Below are positions 34,994-44,443 of a stretch of DNA of 64,000 nt, in pieces. The notes under the pieces were generated by a model. It did not search any database and was not told where the DNA came from. It saw nothing but the letters and a program-made list of their open reading frames with translations. The position numbers and the translations under genes were made by a program. Position 1 is the first letter of the stretch. The number at the start of each line of letters is the position of its first letter. This DNA is from Blastocatellia bacterium (GTDB lineage: Bacteria; Acidobacteriota; Blastocatellia; Pyrinomonadales; Pyrinomonadaceae): positions 27,875-91,874 of the forward strand of contig JAEUQI010000001.1 in NCBI GenBank assembly GCA_016789145.1, read 5' to 3'.

Positions 34994-35008
34994 AGGCACG
35001 CCGTTTGC
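34994..35008 (+). promoter_or_regulatory. sigma-54 promoter of the UspA gene
   Basis: AGGCACGCCGTTTGC keeps the invariant GG and GC dinucleotides at the right spacing, with one mismatch at the first base. Predicted start near 35020, supporting ATG 35059. Two CGTAAAT heptamers ten bases apart (34864, 34874) and an inverted one at 34945 are possible activator contacts. Confidence 0.7.
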
Positions 35009-35058
35009 GACTCATTGTAGTAGAGATGGACACGATCTTCGTGTTCGGGAGGTATGAA

Positions 35059-35493
35059 ATGAAGATATTGATCGCGACAGACGGTTCGAGTTACAGCAAC
35101 GAGGCGATAGATGAAAGCTGTCGAATGTTCGGACATGAGAACAACGAGTTTCTGGTCGTTTCCGCGTTCGAGGGCGATGTGCCGGTGATGGCAGAACCAT
35201 TTGCCATCTCTGCCGAATACTATCAGCGGCTCGAGGATACGCTCGAGGAACAGTGCAACACCATCGTGGGTGATGCGAAAAAGCGTATCGAGGAAAAGGC
35301 ACCGGTCAGCGTCTCGACGGCGGTGCTTCGCGGATTCGCCGATAAGATGATCGTCGAAAAGGCTGCCGAGTGGGGAGCTGACCTGATCGTCGTCGGTTCG
35401 CACGGACGCGGATTTTGGGGTAGGCTGCTCGGCAGCGTTTCGGACGGCGTCGTTCATCACGCGAGTTGCAATGTGATGGTCGTCAGAAAATGA
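35059..35493 (+). CDS. universal stress protein, UspA family
   Basis: 144 aa from ATG 35059 behind GGGAGG; the longer frame begins before the predicted transcription start. The N-terminal strand MKILIATDGSSYS and the C-terminal ATP-binding motif VGSHGRGFWGRLLGSVSD (GxxGxxxxxxxxxG[S]) identify a nucleotide-binding Usp. These cytoplasmic dimers help cells survive stress or stasis. The stop overlaps the next start (ATGA), so the next gene is translated with it. Expression should depend on sigma-54 and probably on the NtrC-type activator encoded downstream. Confidence 0.92.
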   Translation: MKILIATDGSSYSNEAIDESCRMFGHENNEFLVVSAFEGDVPVMAEPFAISAEYYQRLEDTLEEQCNTIVGDAKKRIEEKAPVSVSTAVLRGFADKMIVEKAAEWGADLIVVGSHGRGFWGRLLGSVSDGVVHHASCNVMVVRK

Positions 35494-35906
35494 ATCGCAT
35501 CGTCGTGCGAACGGTTTTCGTCTGGCTCGTCATCATCTTGGCTGAAACGTTGAACGGCATTGCACGCGAAGTTTTCATAACGCCGCGGCTCGGCGATGTT
35601 TCGGCCCGACGGATCTCGTTTTGCATTGCCTTGGTACTGATACTCGCGATCGCGTATTTGTCGGCACCGATGTTCTCGGCGTTGACGCACGTGGGGCGAA
35701 TTCTGGTCGGTGTTGCTTGGGCTGTGCTGACGTTTTGTTTTGAGGTGTTCCTGATCGCATCGCTCGCGGGCATTACGACCGAACGCATCATTGCCGACTA
35801 TGATCCGCGACAGGGCGGACTGATGGCGTTTGGGATGTCGTACTTGATCGCGGCGCCGACGCTCGGCTATCTACTGAGGCGTCAGAAGGCCGTGGATCAG
35901 ATTTAG
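35490..35906 (+). CDS. four-helix membrane protein coupled to UspA
   Basis: 138 aa from ATG 35490, overlapping the UspA stop by four bases. Four hydrophobic segments (about 5-25, 42-62, 70-95, 112-130) make it an inner-membrane protein. Words such as LAETLNGIAREVFITPRLGD and GGLMAFGMSYLIAAP recur in small uncharacterised membrane proteins. Its 3' end overlaps the convergent kinase gene by 36 bases. Role unknown; co-expression with UspA points to stress. Confidence 0.8.
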   Translation: MNRIVVRTVFVWLVIILAETLNGIAREVFITPRLGDVSARRISFCIALVLILAIAYLSAPMFSALTHVGRILVGVAWAVLTFCFEVFLIASLAGITTERIIADYDPRQGGLMAFGMSYLIAAPTLGYLLRRQKAVDQI

Positions 35907-37787
35907 CAAACTCTTTGCCGTGTATGGTTTCGAGAGAAACGCCTCGACGCCAAGTTCTTTCAGCTCAACGGTTTGGCCTTCGCTTAATAGACCGCTCATA
36001 GCCGCGATCTTGATATTCGGGTCTATCTTTTTCAATGCCCTGATCAACGAAGTTCCGTCCATGTAGGGCATCGCGAGGTCGGTCATCACGAGGTCAATGC
36101 GAGCGTCGCTTTGTGTATAGACCGCCAATGCATCAGTGCCGTCGATCGCGGTCTCAACTTGATAACCAAAGCGTTCGAGCGTTGCTTTCGCAGCCATGCG
36201 GATACTTTCTTCGTCATCAACGACGAGAATAAGCTCTCCGTTTCCGGTAGGCATCTCGGTTTCGCTCGGTGCGGCATCGCGTTCCGACGGCGTTTCGACC
36301 GATGGAAAATAGATGTCAAAACGCGTGCCTTTTCGCGGTTCGCTATAGACGTTGATAAATCCGCCGTGGCTTTTGACGATGGTCATCGTCGTCGCGAGTC
36401 CGAGGCCGGTGCCCTTGCCAAATTCTTTTGTAGTGAAGAAAGGATCGAAGATGCGTTCGAGAACTTCCTTCGTCATTCCCGAGCCTGTATCGGTAATGGT
36501 GATCCGAACGTGGCCGCCCTGATTTGCGTCGATGTTCATACGGGCGTAATTCTCATCGACGACGATGTTCTCAGCCTTGATCGACAGCGTGCCGCCGGAC
36601 GGCATCGCGTCACGGGCGTTGAGGCAGACATTCATTAGGACTTGGTGGATCTGCGTCGGATCGGCAGAGATCGTCCATAGCTCAGGATCAACATCATATT
36701 TGACCGAAATGGAACGCGAAACCGTCTCGCTCAGCACCCCAACCAGATCCTTAATAATATGCTTCAAGCGAACTTGTACACGTTCACCGTCCATTCCGCG
36801 GGCAAATGTTAGCACTTGCTTGATCAGGTCAGCTCCGCGTTCGGCGTTTTCTTTGATCATCGAAAGCCAGCGTTTCGCGTCATCGTCGGGGCCGTTCATC
36901 ATCAGCATATCGACGGCCATCATTACCGGCGATAGTATGTTGTTCAGATCGTGTGCGATGCCGCCGGCCAGGGTTCCGATCGATTCCATTCGCTGTGCCC
37001 GCAGGAGATGTTCCTCCGTGCGTTTCTGCTCGGTGATATCAGTCAGTGCAATCAGATAGTAATCGGGCTCGCCCTTGTCGTCACGAACAAGCGTCCAGCG
37101 GCTCTCGATCGAGATCGATTCGCCATCGCGTCGCAGATGCCGAGTCTCGCTATTCCACTCATCGTGAGCCGCGAGCGAATCCTTTGCCTGACGCAGATAC
37201 TGGCCATCGCCGCCGCAGAGCATATCGCTGACAAGCCGGCCAAACGTTTCTTCAGCGGTAAAACCATAGATCCGCTCGGCACTCTTGTTCCAATAAAGTA
37301 TCTGGAAATTGAGGTCGCACACGAGAATGGCGTCTTGTGTCTTATCTAATAAAGATGCCTGTTGGCGGATGCGCTCTTCTGCCAGCTTTCGCTCGGTCAC
37401 TTCGTAACGAATGGCAACGTACTGAAACGGCTTTCGCTCGTCGTCAAGGAACGGAACGATCGTCGTATCTACCCAATAGATCGAGCCGTCCTTTGCCTTG
37501 TTGCGAAGCTCGCCACGCCATATTTTGCCGTTCGCAATGGTCGTCCATATGCTGCGAATAAACTCCGGCGGATGAAATCCTGAATTGATAATTCGATGAT
37601 CTTGCCCGATCAGTTCCTCGCGGCTGTATTTTGCAATGTCGCAGAATTTGTCGTTGACGTAGGTGATGCGGCCGGTTTGGTCGGTCATCGCAACGATGGC
37701 CGATTCGTCGAGCGCGCGCTTGAGGTCCGAGATCTCTTTGATCGCGTCTCGTTCTGAGGCTGATGTTTGATCGGTGTCTTGGTTCAA
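35871..37787 (-). CDS. hybrid PAS-PAS histidine kinase with receiver domain
   Basis: 638 aa and no membrane segment, so a cytoplasmic sensor. Two PAS domains (about 20-135 and 145-265, second with LYWNKSAERIYGF) are followed by HisKA with IAHDLNNILSP (His about 279), a GHKL ATPase domain (N box NARDAMPSGG, DTGSGM, GTGLGL) and a C-terminal receiver (VVDDEE, phospho-Asp in VMTDLAMPYMDG at about 566, SKPY). This is the NtrB-like/hybrid type. The start is 12 bases after the stop of the activator gene, so they are one operon and a likely kinase-regulator pair. Confidence 0.93.
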   Translation of the reverse strand: MNQDTDQTSASERDAIKEISDLKRALDESAIVAMTDQTGRITYVNDKFCDIAKYSREELIGQDHRIINSGFHPPEFIRSIWTTIANGKIWRGELRNKAKDGSIYWVDTTIVPFLDDERKPFQYVAIRYEVTERKLAEERIRQQASLLDKTQDAILVCDLNFQILYWNKSAERIYGFTAEETFGRLVSDMLCGGDGQYLRQAKDSLAAHDEWNSETRHLRRDGESISIESRWTLVRDDKGEPDYYLIALTDITEQKRTEEHLLRAQRMESIGTLAGGIAHDLNNILSPVMMAVDMLMMNGPDDDAKRWLSMIKENAERGADLIKQVLTFARGMDGERVQVRLKHIIKDLVGVLSETVSRSISVKYDVDPELWTISADPTQIHQVLMNVCLNARDAMPSGGTLSIKAENIVVDENYARMNIDANQGGHVRITITDTGSGMTKEVLERIFDPFFTTKEFGKGTGLGLATTMTIVKSHGGFINVYSEPRKGTRFDIYFPSVETPSERDAAPSETEMPTGNGELILVVDDEESIRMAAKATLERFGYQVETAIDGTDALAVYTQSDARIDLVMTDLAMPYMDGTSLIRALKKIDPNIKIAAMSGLLSEGQTVELKELGVEAFLSKPYTAKSLLNLIHGLLTPQ

Positions 37788-37799
37788 AATATCGGCGTG

Positions 37800-39194
37800 C
37801 TATTCCTCGTTAAATCCATCGTAGCCTGCTTTTCTAAGTTTATAACGAAGTTGGTCTCGAGAGATATCGAGCAATTTTGCTGCGTGCGTCAGATTGCCGC
37901 CGGTTCGCTCATAGGCTTGCTTAGCGAGTTCGAATTCGACAGCCTCGAGCGATACGCCTTCCGGCGGAAGAACGATGCCGGTGCCGCCGCCCGCAACGGC
38001 ATAGGCGCCGCCGATCATATCAGCCGGCAGATGTGTCATCGTAATGAGTTCGCCGTCCTCGAGTATCGAAGCACGTTCGATCACGTTGCGAAGCTCACGT
38101 ACATTGCCACTCCACGAATACGATCGGAACAGCCTTTCGACTTCGGCCGACAGGCCCTTCAGCGGCTTGCCACGGCGGCGTTGGTTCGAGTTATTGATGT
38201 AAAACTCCGAAAGGTCGATCACATCGCCCCCACGATCACGAAGCGGCGGAATGTCTATCTGAATCACAGAAAGACGAAAATAGAGGTCGAGGCGAAAATT
38301 CCCGGCCTCGCTCTCCTGGCGCAGATTACGGTTCGACGCAGCTATGATCCGCGCGTCGAGTTTGATGTCCTTCAGGCCACCGACCCGCCGAAATGCTCCC
38401 TCTTCGAGAACACGGAGCAGCTTCGCCTGAAGCGAAAGTTCCATTTCGCCGATCTCGTCCAAGAAGATCGTGCCGCCTTGTGCCTGTTCAAATAGGCCTT
38501 CTTTTTTCTGTTTGGCGTCAGTGAAAGCACCCTTTTCATAGCCGAACAATTCAGATTCGATCAAGGTCGCCGGAAGAGCCGCACAGTTTATCGCGAAATA
38601 GGGCTTTGTCTTTCGATCAGATGCAAAGTGGATAGCACGAGCGAAGAGGTCTTTGCCGGTGCCTGTTTCGCCGTTCAACAAAATAGAGGAGACCTCAGAT
38701 TCTGCCACGCGGCGGGCAAGCTCCTTTGCACTCGTCATCGCGGTCGAGTTGCCGATTATATCGTCAAAACTTAGTCCGCGTGCGATGGCATTTCGTGCGT
38801 GCCTTACCTCACGACGCAGGTTCTTTGTCTCGACGGCATTTCGAAGCGTTACACGCAACTCCTCAGCGCGGACCGGCTTTCCGATAAAATCGTGTGCCCC
38901 GCCGCGCAGAGCCGCGACAGAATTCTCAACTCCGACGTTTCCGGTTATCATCACGACGACGACGTCAGGATTGCGATCTTTGAAATGCTTTAGCAGATCG
39001 AGTCCTGAGCCATCCGGCAGGTCAATATCAAGCAGTATGATCTCCGGCTCGAATGTCTCGAATACTTCTCGGCCGTGCACGACGGTGTCTGCCTCGGCGA
39101 CCTCGTAATCCCACGTCTTCAGCGCCTCAACGAGCGCCATTCTGACAAAACGGTCATCGTCGACGATCAGTACTTTTCCTGTAGAAGCCGTCAT
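37800..39194 (-). CDS. NtrC-family sigma-54 response regulator
   Basis: 464 aa. Receiver 1-120 with VDDD (11-14) and phospho-Asp56 in LLDIDLP; AAA+ domain about 145-370 with GETGTGKD; the sigma-54 contact loop is GAFTDA (about 219) rather than GAFTGA; Walker B FLDEI; a Fis-type helix-turn-helix at the C-terminus ([24 protein letters not shown]). Complete NtrC architecture. First gene of the operon with the hybrid kinase. Candidate targets are the sigma-54 promoters at 34848, 34994 and 56013, all before stress genes; this link is inferred. Confidence 0.94.
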   Translation of the reverse strand: MTASTGKVLIVDDDRFVRMALVEALKTWDYEVAEADTVVHGREVFETFEPEIILLDIDLPDGSGLDLLKHFKDRNPDVVVVMITGNVGVENSVAALRGGAHDFIGKPVRAEELRVTLRNAVETKNLRREVRHARNAIARGLSFDDIIGNSTAMTSAKELARRVAESEVSSILLNGETGTGKDLFARAIHFASDRKTKPYFAINCAALPATLIESELFGYEKGAFTDAKQKKEGLFEQAQGGTIFLDEIGEMELSLQAKLLRVLEEGAFRRVGGLKDIKLDARIIAASNRNLRQESEAGNFRLDLYFRLSVIQIDIPPLRDRGGDVIDLSEFYINNSNQRRRGKPLKGLSAEVERLFRSYSWSGNVRELRNVIERASILEDGELITMTHLPADMIGGAYAVAGGGTGIVLPPEGVSLEAVEFELAKQAYERTGGNLTHAAKLLDISRDQLRYKLRKAGYDGFNEE

Positions 39195-39247
39195 CAGTTC
39201 ACTTTCGATATCGAATGGAGATTATCATAACTCATTGCCGCCGAACC

Positions 39248-39958
39248 CTACGAACCGCTACCCATCTTGCTTATGTCATCGCGAAGTCGATTCAGTGCGG
39301 CATTCTTCGGATCGACGGTCTCCAGCTTAGTAAGCGTCTCTTTCGCTTTCGCACTATTTCCCTTCTTCGCATATGCCACGGTTAGATTCTGGAGTGTCTG
39401 AATGTGATTCGGATCGAGGGCAAGCGATTTGTTAAATTCGGCGATCGCTCGGTCATAGTTTGGCGGGTCCCGAAAAACAAAGATCAGGCCAAGATCGGTC
39501 CGAACGTTCACGTCGTCGCTCTTTTTCGCCAAGGCGGCGTTGTACCACTTCTCTGCTTCATCCCATTTTTCACCGTCAAAATTGGCATTGCCGAGGTTGA
39601 CCAGCACCTCGCGATCGTCCGGCTGGAGCTTGTTCGCGATCTTCAGGAAAGCTATTGCCTCATCGTAGCGGTCAAGAACGTAATAGACCTCAGCTGCCTT
39701 AAGTTGAGCTTCGAAGTCGTTTGGCGTTTGCTTCGCAGCGTCGATGGTCGCCTGGCCTTCGGGCGTCATTTCTTTTGGCTGGGTCGTGCTGCTGATCTGC
39801 GGATGCCCGGCAGGCATATTCGAATTAGCCTGCATCGACGAAGCCGCCGAGGTCGCGGGCACCATACCGCTCTGGTTAATGTTGTTCGTCAGCATAAATC
39901 CGACGATAAGCCCGGCCAGCAGACCTACAATTCCAAATAGTAAATTCTCTTTATTCAT
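39248..39958 (-). CDS. membrane-anchored TPR protein
   Basis: 236 aa. One N-terminal membrane helix (about 5-27), a low-complexity linker to about 70, then about four TPR units (PNDFEAQLKAAEVYYVLDRYDEAI, PDDREVLVNLGNANFDGEKWDEAEKWY, DDVNVRTDLGLIFVF, PNHIQTLQNLTVAYAKKGNSAKA). Such proteins often follow cytochrome c maturation genes, where CcmH/NrfG-type TPR domains present apocytochromes. It starts 6 bases after the CcsA stop, which supports this role. Confidence 0.85.
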   Translation of the reverse strand: MNKENLLFGIVGLLAGLIVGFMLTNNINQSGMVPATSAASSMQANSNMPAGHPQISSTTQPKEMTPEGQATIDAAKQTPNDFEAQLKAAEVYYVLDRYDEAIAFLKIANKLQPDDREVLVNLGNANFDGEKWDEAEKWYNAALAKKSDDVNVRTDLGLIFVFRDPPNYDRAIAEFNKSLALDPNHIQTLQNLTVAYAKKGNSAKAKETLTKLETVDPKNAALNRLRDDISKMGSGS

Positions 39959-39964
39959 ATCGAT

Positions 39965-41596
39965 TTATGCGTAAGAGTGAAGTCCCGGCAGCAGGTAACT
40001 CACACCCAAGTAAGTGAAAATAACGAATAGAAATGCGGCCACGGCAAAGTATGCGGACCTACGTCCCTGCCAGCCGTGAGCGATACGCGAATGTAAGAAA
40101 CCGGCGTATGTGAGCCACGCGACAAGAGCACCGACCTCTTTCGCGTCCCAACCCCAATAGCGTCCCCATGATTCGTTTGCCCAGACGGCTCCGGTGATAA
40201 GCAGCAATGCGAGACCTGCGAAGGTTATTCCCGCAAGCTTATACATCAGCCCATCGAGCGTTTCAGCCGATGGCAAGATGCGTTGCAATTTCGCGGTGTC
40301 GATGCCAAAGATGATCACGAACAGTGTTCCTGTAAACGCTGTGATAAGCGCTGCCAACTCGACCGGATTTGCATTGAGGCTCAGATTTAGAATTTGGCCG
40401 TTCTCCGAAACCCAACGGCTGCCGATGTCAAAAAGCTGCTGCTGCGACATCGCGGCGATCTGTGCATGCGGCATATCTTGCTGCTGAAGCATCCACGAAC
40501 CGAATTTTGCGAACTGTTGTTGGTTGATGAGAGTAACCACATTCGTCAGTGTTTTGAGCTGATAGACCAGCATTCCGATGGCTGCGGCCTGGAATGCCAA
40601 TGCACCGTAAAGTGCCCGCCGCCCCCAAGTCTTCAGACCATCGTTTCCGTCGCTATTTGAATATGAGTATTTCGCAAACGCGGCGATCGAGACTATTAGC
40701 AGCACAGTCGCACCCAAGATCAACCAGCCGACATATGGAATATCGGCGCGGAGCGGAAGCGACATACGAGAGGTTCCGGCAAACGTTGAGGCCGCATACG
40801 TGCCAAAGGTAGCCGGCAAGAATATGCCTGCTCGTCCAACGCTGACGAAAACTGCAAGAGCAAAAATGCTCGTCCAGATCGCCATTTTTTCGACTTGCAG
40901 GCCGTCCTTTAATAGATATAGAACTGCGACGGCGAAGCAGACCAGCGATATGCCATAACTCAGGCTCGCAATGCCGACGTGTATGGGCCGCCAATACGAA
41001 TCAAGTACCGGCGGCAGATCGATGATCTCGCTGCCGATAAATCGTGCAAGGACCAGGATGATCGCAGCAAGCGGCAAGGCAAGAGTCGCGACAACACGAA
41101 AGTTCGGCCGACGAATTACAAGTAATGTTGTTATTCCGGCACCGAACGCGAATGCCAAACTCAGGTCATAGAGATTCGCAAACGGAACATACCGAAACAG
41201 CCATGGCATTTCCGCGAGATCTCGTCCTTGCTGCTGAAATATCGCAAGTTCTCGATCATGAGCTGCGACCCAGCGGACGAGCCAACTGGACAGATTGAAG
41301 AAAACGCCAAGCGTCGCCGCCCAAAGCCCGAGTTTTTCTGCAAAACGGAACGGAGCGTAGAGATTTGTCAGATAAAAAACCGCCGCGATCAGATACGATG
41401 CCAGCGCCAGCATCATCAATGCACCGTCGCTTATAAACCGTCCGCCGCCAAACTCGATGCGGGCGAAAACCAACGCGATCGACGCAACGATCGCAATGAT
41501 CGTAGGCAGATAGGTTCCAAATGAACTGACGGCGTCAAGCGACACTGTTCTCTCGCCGGAGACGATGACCGGCGGCCGTAGTACTTCCTGACTCAT
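39965..41596 (-). CDS. ccsA: cytochrome c biogenesis protein CcsA/ResC
   Basis: 543 aa, with about 12 membrane helices. The haem-handling motif WGRYWGWDAKEVGALVAW (WWD-type domain) is near residues 480-500, with flanking histidines (for example HVGIASLSYG and HSRIAHGW). With ResB it forms the System II synthetase that exports haem and attaches it to CxxCH apocytochromes on the outer face of the membrane. It overlaps resB by 4 bases. An unusual central insertion (about 335-425, soluble, with QQEDM-like and QQQLF stretches) lies between helices. It serves the many multihaem cytochromes encoded next door. Confidence 0.94.
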   Translation of the reverse strand: MSQEVLRPPVIVSGERTVSLDAVSSFGTYLPTIIAIVASIALVFARIEFGGGRFISDGALMMLALASYLIAAVFYLTNLYAPFRFAEKLGLWAATLGVFFNLSSWLVRWVAAHDRELAIFQQQGRDLAEMPWLFRYVPFANLYDLSLAFAFGAGITTLLVIRRPNFRVVATLALPLAAIILVLARFIGSEIIDLPPVLDSYWRPIHVGIASLSYGISLVCFAVAVLYLLKDGLQVEKMAIWTSIFALAVFVSVGRAGIFLPATFGTYAASTFAGTSRMSLPLRADIPYVGWLILGATVLLIVSIAAFAKYSYSNSDGNDGLKTWGRRALYGALAFQAAAIGMLVYQLKTLTNVVTLINQQQFAKFGSWMLQQQDMPHAQIAAMSQQQLFDIGSRWVSENGQILNLSLNANPVELAALITAFTGTLFVIIFGIDTAKLQRILPSAETLDGLMYKLAGITFAGLALLLITGAVWANESWGRYWGWDAKEVGALVAWLTYAGFLHSRIAHGWQGRRSAYFAVAAFLFVIFTYLGVSYLLPGLHSYA

Positions 41597-43113
41597 ATTT
41601 TTTGCTCCTTGAGGTTTGCGACGAATCGCAAGAATTTTTCATTGAATGTCGCTGCATTTCTGTTTGCGACGCCAGCTGCCGTTACCAAGACCGTCTTATC
41701 GCTCGCCGTGATCGCGACCCAAACCTGCTGATAAGAGAACAGAAAAGTCGTCAATAAGAACAGGCAAAGCAATGCAAAGCCAACATAGACAACCGTTGCT
41801 CCCGGATCGCGTTGGACCGAGAGAATGTGCTGATCGGCTGCCTTTTCGAAATCGGTTAGTTGATATGTGTAACCCGCGATAGGATTCTTCGCTGCGGGAA
41901 TATCAGCCATCTGCGGCCCGAATGCATAGGCTGTGATGGCAGTGCCTTGAGGCGGCGTCACCGAAAGAACAGCTCCCGGATTCGGATATTCAGAAGTGTC
42001 CTCATTCGGATCTTCGCGTCCGATGCGGAAATTTCCGCGAAACTCTGCGAAGCCAACGGTTGTGCCGTCCGAAAGCTTCGCAGAGCCATTACGCGGAATG
42101 GTGACGAGCTCTGGCTCGCCTCCGGCTGCCGGCCGCGCCGCAACGGTGATCGTGCGTGCTCGGCCGATAGGTGTAAAGCTTGATTGAAAGAATCTGTAGC
42201 CGCGATAGTCGAACGGCCTGTTCATCTGCACAAAAGCCTCATGCGTGCCCGTCTCGTCCGTGATCGTAAAACGCGTGATCCAATCGATCGTGTTCATCGC
42301 CGACAGCGAACCATCGCGCTTGATCAGCTTTTGCTGGATATCGGTTGCCTTGAGCGTGAACGGCAATCGCATCGTGACCTCGTTTACTCGATCAAGCGTC
42401 GCGACGGTATCTGACATAATGTCAGTAGTCTTGCCGGGCGTCAGCGGAACCTGCCCCGTCGAGCCCATTTGTGCGGTCATAAAACCGCCGATGAATATTG
42501 TCAATAGGGCGACGTGCACCGGATATGCCGAGAACCGATTCCAACGGCCGCTTTGGCCTTTGATATATAATGTGCCCTGTCGTTCGGCTCTTTCGATCCG
42601 CTTCCAACCGGTCGCCTTCATCGAATTTTCGACCCTGATCGCAAGCTCATCTACCGAGCAGTCAACGTCAAATTCTGCATTCGACGCTTGTTCCCTGAGC
42701 CAGCGAACCGGAACAGCCGCTCTCGACTTCATAACAGACGCCCAGGTCTTCGGGAATCTGTCGATCGACGCAAGTACGATGTTCAGCGAAAGAACGGCGA
42801 GCAATGCGTTGAAGTACCACGAGTGGTAGATATCGAAAAATCCGAGCGAGCCGTAAACCAACCGCTGCGACGGCGTCAGTTCGGCAAAATATCGATCGAA
42901 GCCGCTGACATTCTGCTGCATGATCAACATTCCGATCATGCATGCCGCTGCAAGTATGATCAGCAGTGTTACTCCGAAGCGCACGCTCGAGATAAGATCG
43001 ATAAATTCCTCGACGAATCTATATTTTCGACCCGATCGCACGGGTGCGATAGATGGTCGTTCAGCTGTTTGTTCGATGGTAGCCATAATATTACCGCTAG
43101 GTGCTACCATCAT
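41593..43113 (-). CDS. resB: cytochrome c biogenesis protein ResB (CcsB)
   Basis: 506 aa. Membrane segments near 45-65, 95-115, 195-215 and 445-470 flank a large periplasmic domain, the ResB pattern (SSVRFGVTLLIILAAACMIGMLI, PVHVALLTIFIGG, RGYRFFQSSFTP, VYVGFALLCLFLL). It is the partner of CcsA in the haem lyase. An internal start at 43086 (MATIEQ) is possible; neither has a good ribosome-binding site. Its promoter region (43114-43315) is shared with the divergent nine-haem cytochrome gene, where a perfect Crp box lies. Confidence 0.93.
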   Translation of the reverse strand: MMVAPSGNIMATIEQTAERPSIAPVRSGRKYRFVEEFIDLISSVRFGVTLLIILAAACMIGMLIMQQNVSGFDRYFAELTPSQRLVYGSLGFFDIYHSWYFNALLAVLSLNIVLASIDRFPKTWASVMKSRAAVPVRWLREQASNAEFDVDCSVDELAIRVENSMKATGWKRIERAERQGTLYIKGQSGRWNRFSAYPVHVALLTIFIGGFMTAQMGSTGQVPLTPGKTTDIMSDTVATLDRVNEVTMRLPFTLKATDIQQKLIKRDGSLSAMNTIDWITRFTITDETGTHEAFVQMNRPFDYRGYRFFQSSFTPIGRARTITVAARPAAGGEPELVTIPRNGSAKLSDGTTVGFAEFRGNFRIGREDPNEDTSEYPNPGAVLSVTPPQGTAITAYAFGPQMADIPAAKNPIAGYTYQLTDFEKAADQHILSVQRDPGATVVYVGFALLCLFLLTTFLFSYQQVWVAITASDKTVLVTAAGVANRNAATFNEKFLRFVANLKEQKI

Positions 43114-43250
43114 CTATCGCAATAGCTGTTCCTACGCCCGAACATTTAGCCGGATCACTAAGTGCCATTTTTGCAATGGTTTACGGCTGATTCAGTTAGT
43201 CGTTGAATTTGACCGACCTCGCAAACCGCGAAATATTCCGCGCTTTGCTG

Positions 43251-43266
43251 TGTGACTCTCGTCACA
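43251..43266. promoter_or_regulatory. Crp/Fnr-type operator, nine-haem cytochrome and ccs divergent promoter
   Basis: TGTGA-CTCTCG-TCACA, a perfect Crp consensus. Its centre is about 40 bp upstream of a CATAAC -10 candidate start near 43298, the class II position, for the cytochrome at 43316; it is about 145 bp from the resB start. Confidence 0.8.
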
Positions 43267-43315
43267 CCCAAAGATCGTAAGATGGCATAACCTCTTAGAT
43301 GGAAAGTTGCGCGAA

Positions 43316-44443
43316 ATGTACAAACGGTTGAATGTCCAGTTATTTTGGATAGCCTTAACGACGCTCGTTGTTACTACGTTCGTTGCGCCCGTCGTTCCCC
43401 AAGCAAGAAGGCGTGCGACATATACCGAATTTCCTCACTCGGTAAAGGCACACGGCCAGGAATGCTCGACATGCCACAAATTCCCGTCGTCCAATTGGAA
43501 GACGGTCAGGCCGGCCGATCAAGCGTTTCCCGACATTACTGAATATCCGGAACATGCCTCGTGCGTGAGCTGTCACAAACAGCAGTTCTTTAAGGGTACT
43601 CGGCCAAATATCTGTACGATCTGCCACATCGCGTCGTCGCCAAAGGGCGGACCAAGGCACCCGTTTCAAAATCCGCGGGAGGCGTTCGACAAGTCAAAAA
43701 AAGCCGAGAAAGCGAGCTCTGATTGGGCAGTCTCATTTCCACACGATAAACATATAGATATCGTGTCACAGAATTCGAGCAGTTCTCTGTTCCGGAACGC
43801 CCACTTCACGTTTTCACGCGAGCCTCGCCGAATGGCTGAAGAAAGCTGCAAGGTCTGCCACCAAACGATGTCGCCACAGGGCAATTCGGATGATGAATTC
43901 CTCACAAAACCGCCGGCAAACATTGGTGATGGGTTTTGGCTGAAAAAAGGCACGTTCAAGAGTTCACCACTTGGACATACGACTTGTTTTACATGTCATT
44001 CTGCCGACACCGGCCTCGCACCCGAGCCGCAAAACTGTGCCGGTTGTCATAAGGCTCCCGGAGCAAAATTGCCAGTCGATATCGATGAGAAGATTCTTAC
44101 ACGTACCGGCAAGCTCGAAAGGCCGATGGCCGAAGCTTGGCGTTTGCGTGAATCCTCCGGCGTGTTTCGGCACGAACATTTTGCCCACGTCGATCTTTCG
44201 TGTTCGACCTGTCACAGCGTCGAGACGATGAAGACGAACGAACCTGCGACGATGCGAGTATCTATCTCGTCGTGCGCGTCTTGCCACGTTACGGCCAAAC
44301 TCGACGACGGCGGAGCCCTTAACTACGAAGCCGATATGCGCTCCAAAAATGCGAAATTCGAGTGCGTTAAATGCCACCTTTCATTCGGCAGCAAACCGAT
44401 ACCGACATCACACCTCGAAGCGATCAAGGCGGCAGGTAAATGA
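43316..44443 (+). CDS. nine-haem cytochrome c
   Basis: 375 aa from ATG 43316 (GGAAAG 9 bases upstream); a TTG at 43307 is less likely. A signal peptide (about 7-27) is followed by nine CxxCH haem-binding motifs: CSTCH, CVSCH, CTICH, CKVCH, CFTCH, CAGCH, CSTCH, CASCH and CVKCH. Histidines between them (PHSVKAHGQE, FPHDKH, FRHEHFAHVD) can serve as distal ligands. It is periplasmic or exported further; no lipobox is seen. It overlaps the next cytochrome gene (ATGA). Probably an electron shuttle or terminal cytochrome of the extracellular electron transfer route. Confidence 0.92.
   Translation: MYKRLNVQLFWIALTTLVVTTFVAPVVPQARRRATYTEFPHSVKAHGQECSTCHKFPSSNWKTVRPADQAFPDITEYPEHASCVSCHKQQFFKGTRPNICTICHIASSPKGGPRHPFQNPREAFDKSKKAEKASSDWAVSFPHDKHIDIVSQNSSSSLFRNAHFTFSREPRRMAEESCKVCHQTMSPQGNSDDEFLTKPPANIGDGFWLKKGTFKSSPLGHTTCFTCHSADTGLAPEPQNCAGCHKAPGAKLPVDIDEKILTRTGKLERPMAEAWRLRESSGVFRHEHFAHVDLSCSTCHSVETMKTNEPATMRVSISSCASCHVTAKLDDGGALNYEADMRSKNAKFECVKCHLSFGSKPIPTSHLEAIKAAGK

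Noticed and set aside
43180..43215. sigma-54 site in the ccs/cytochrome intergenic region
   Set aside because: GTGCCA and GCAA words occur but not with a 5-base spacer in the right order.
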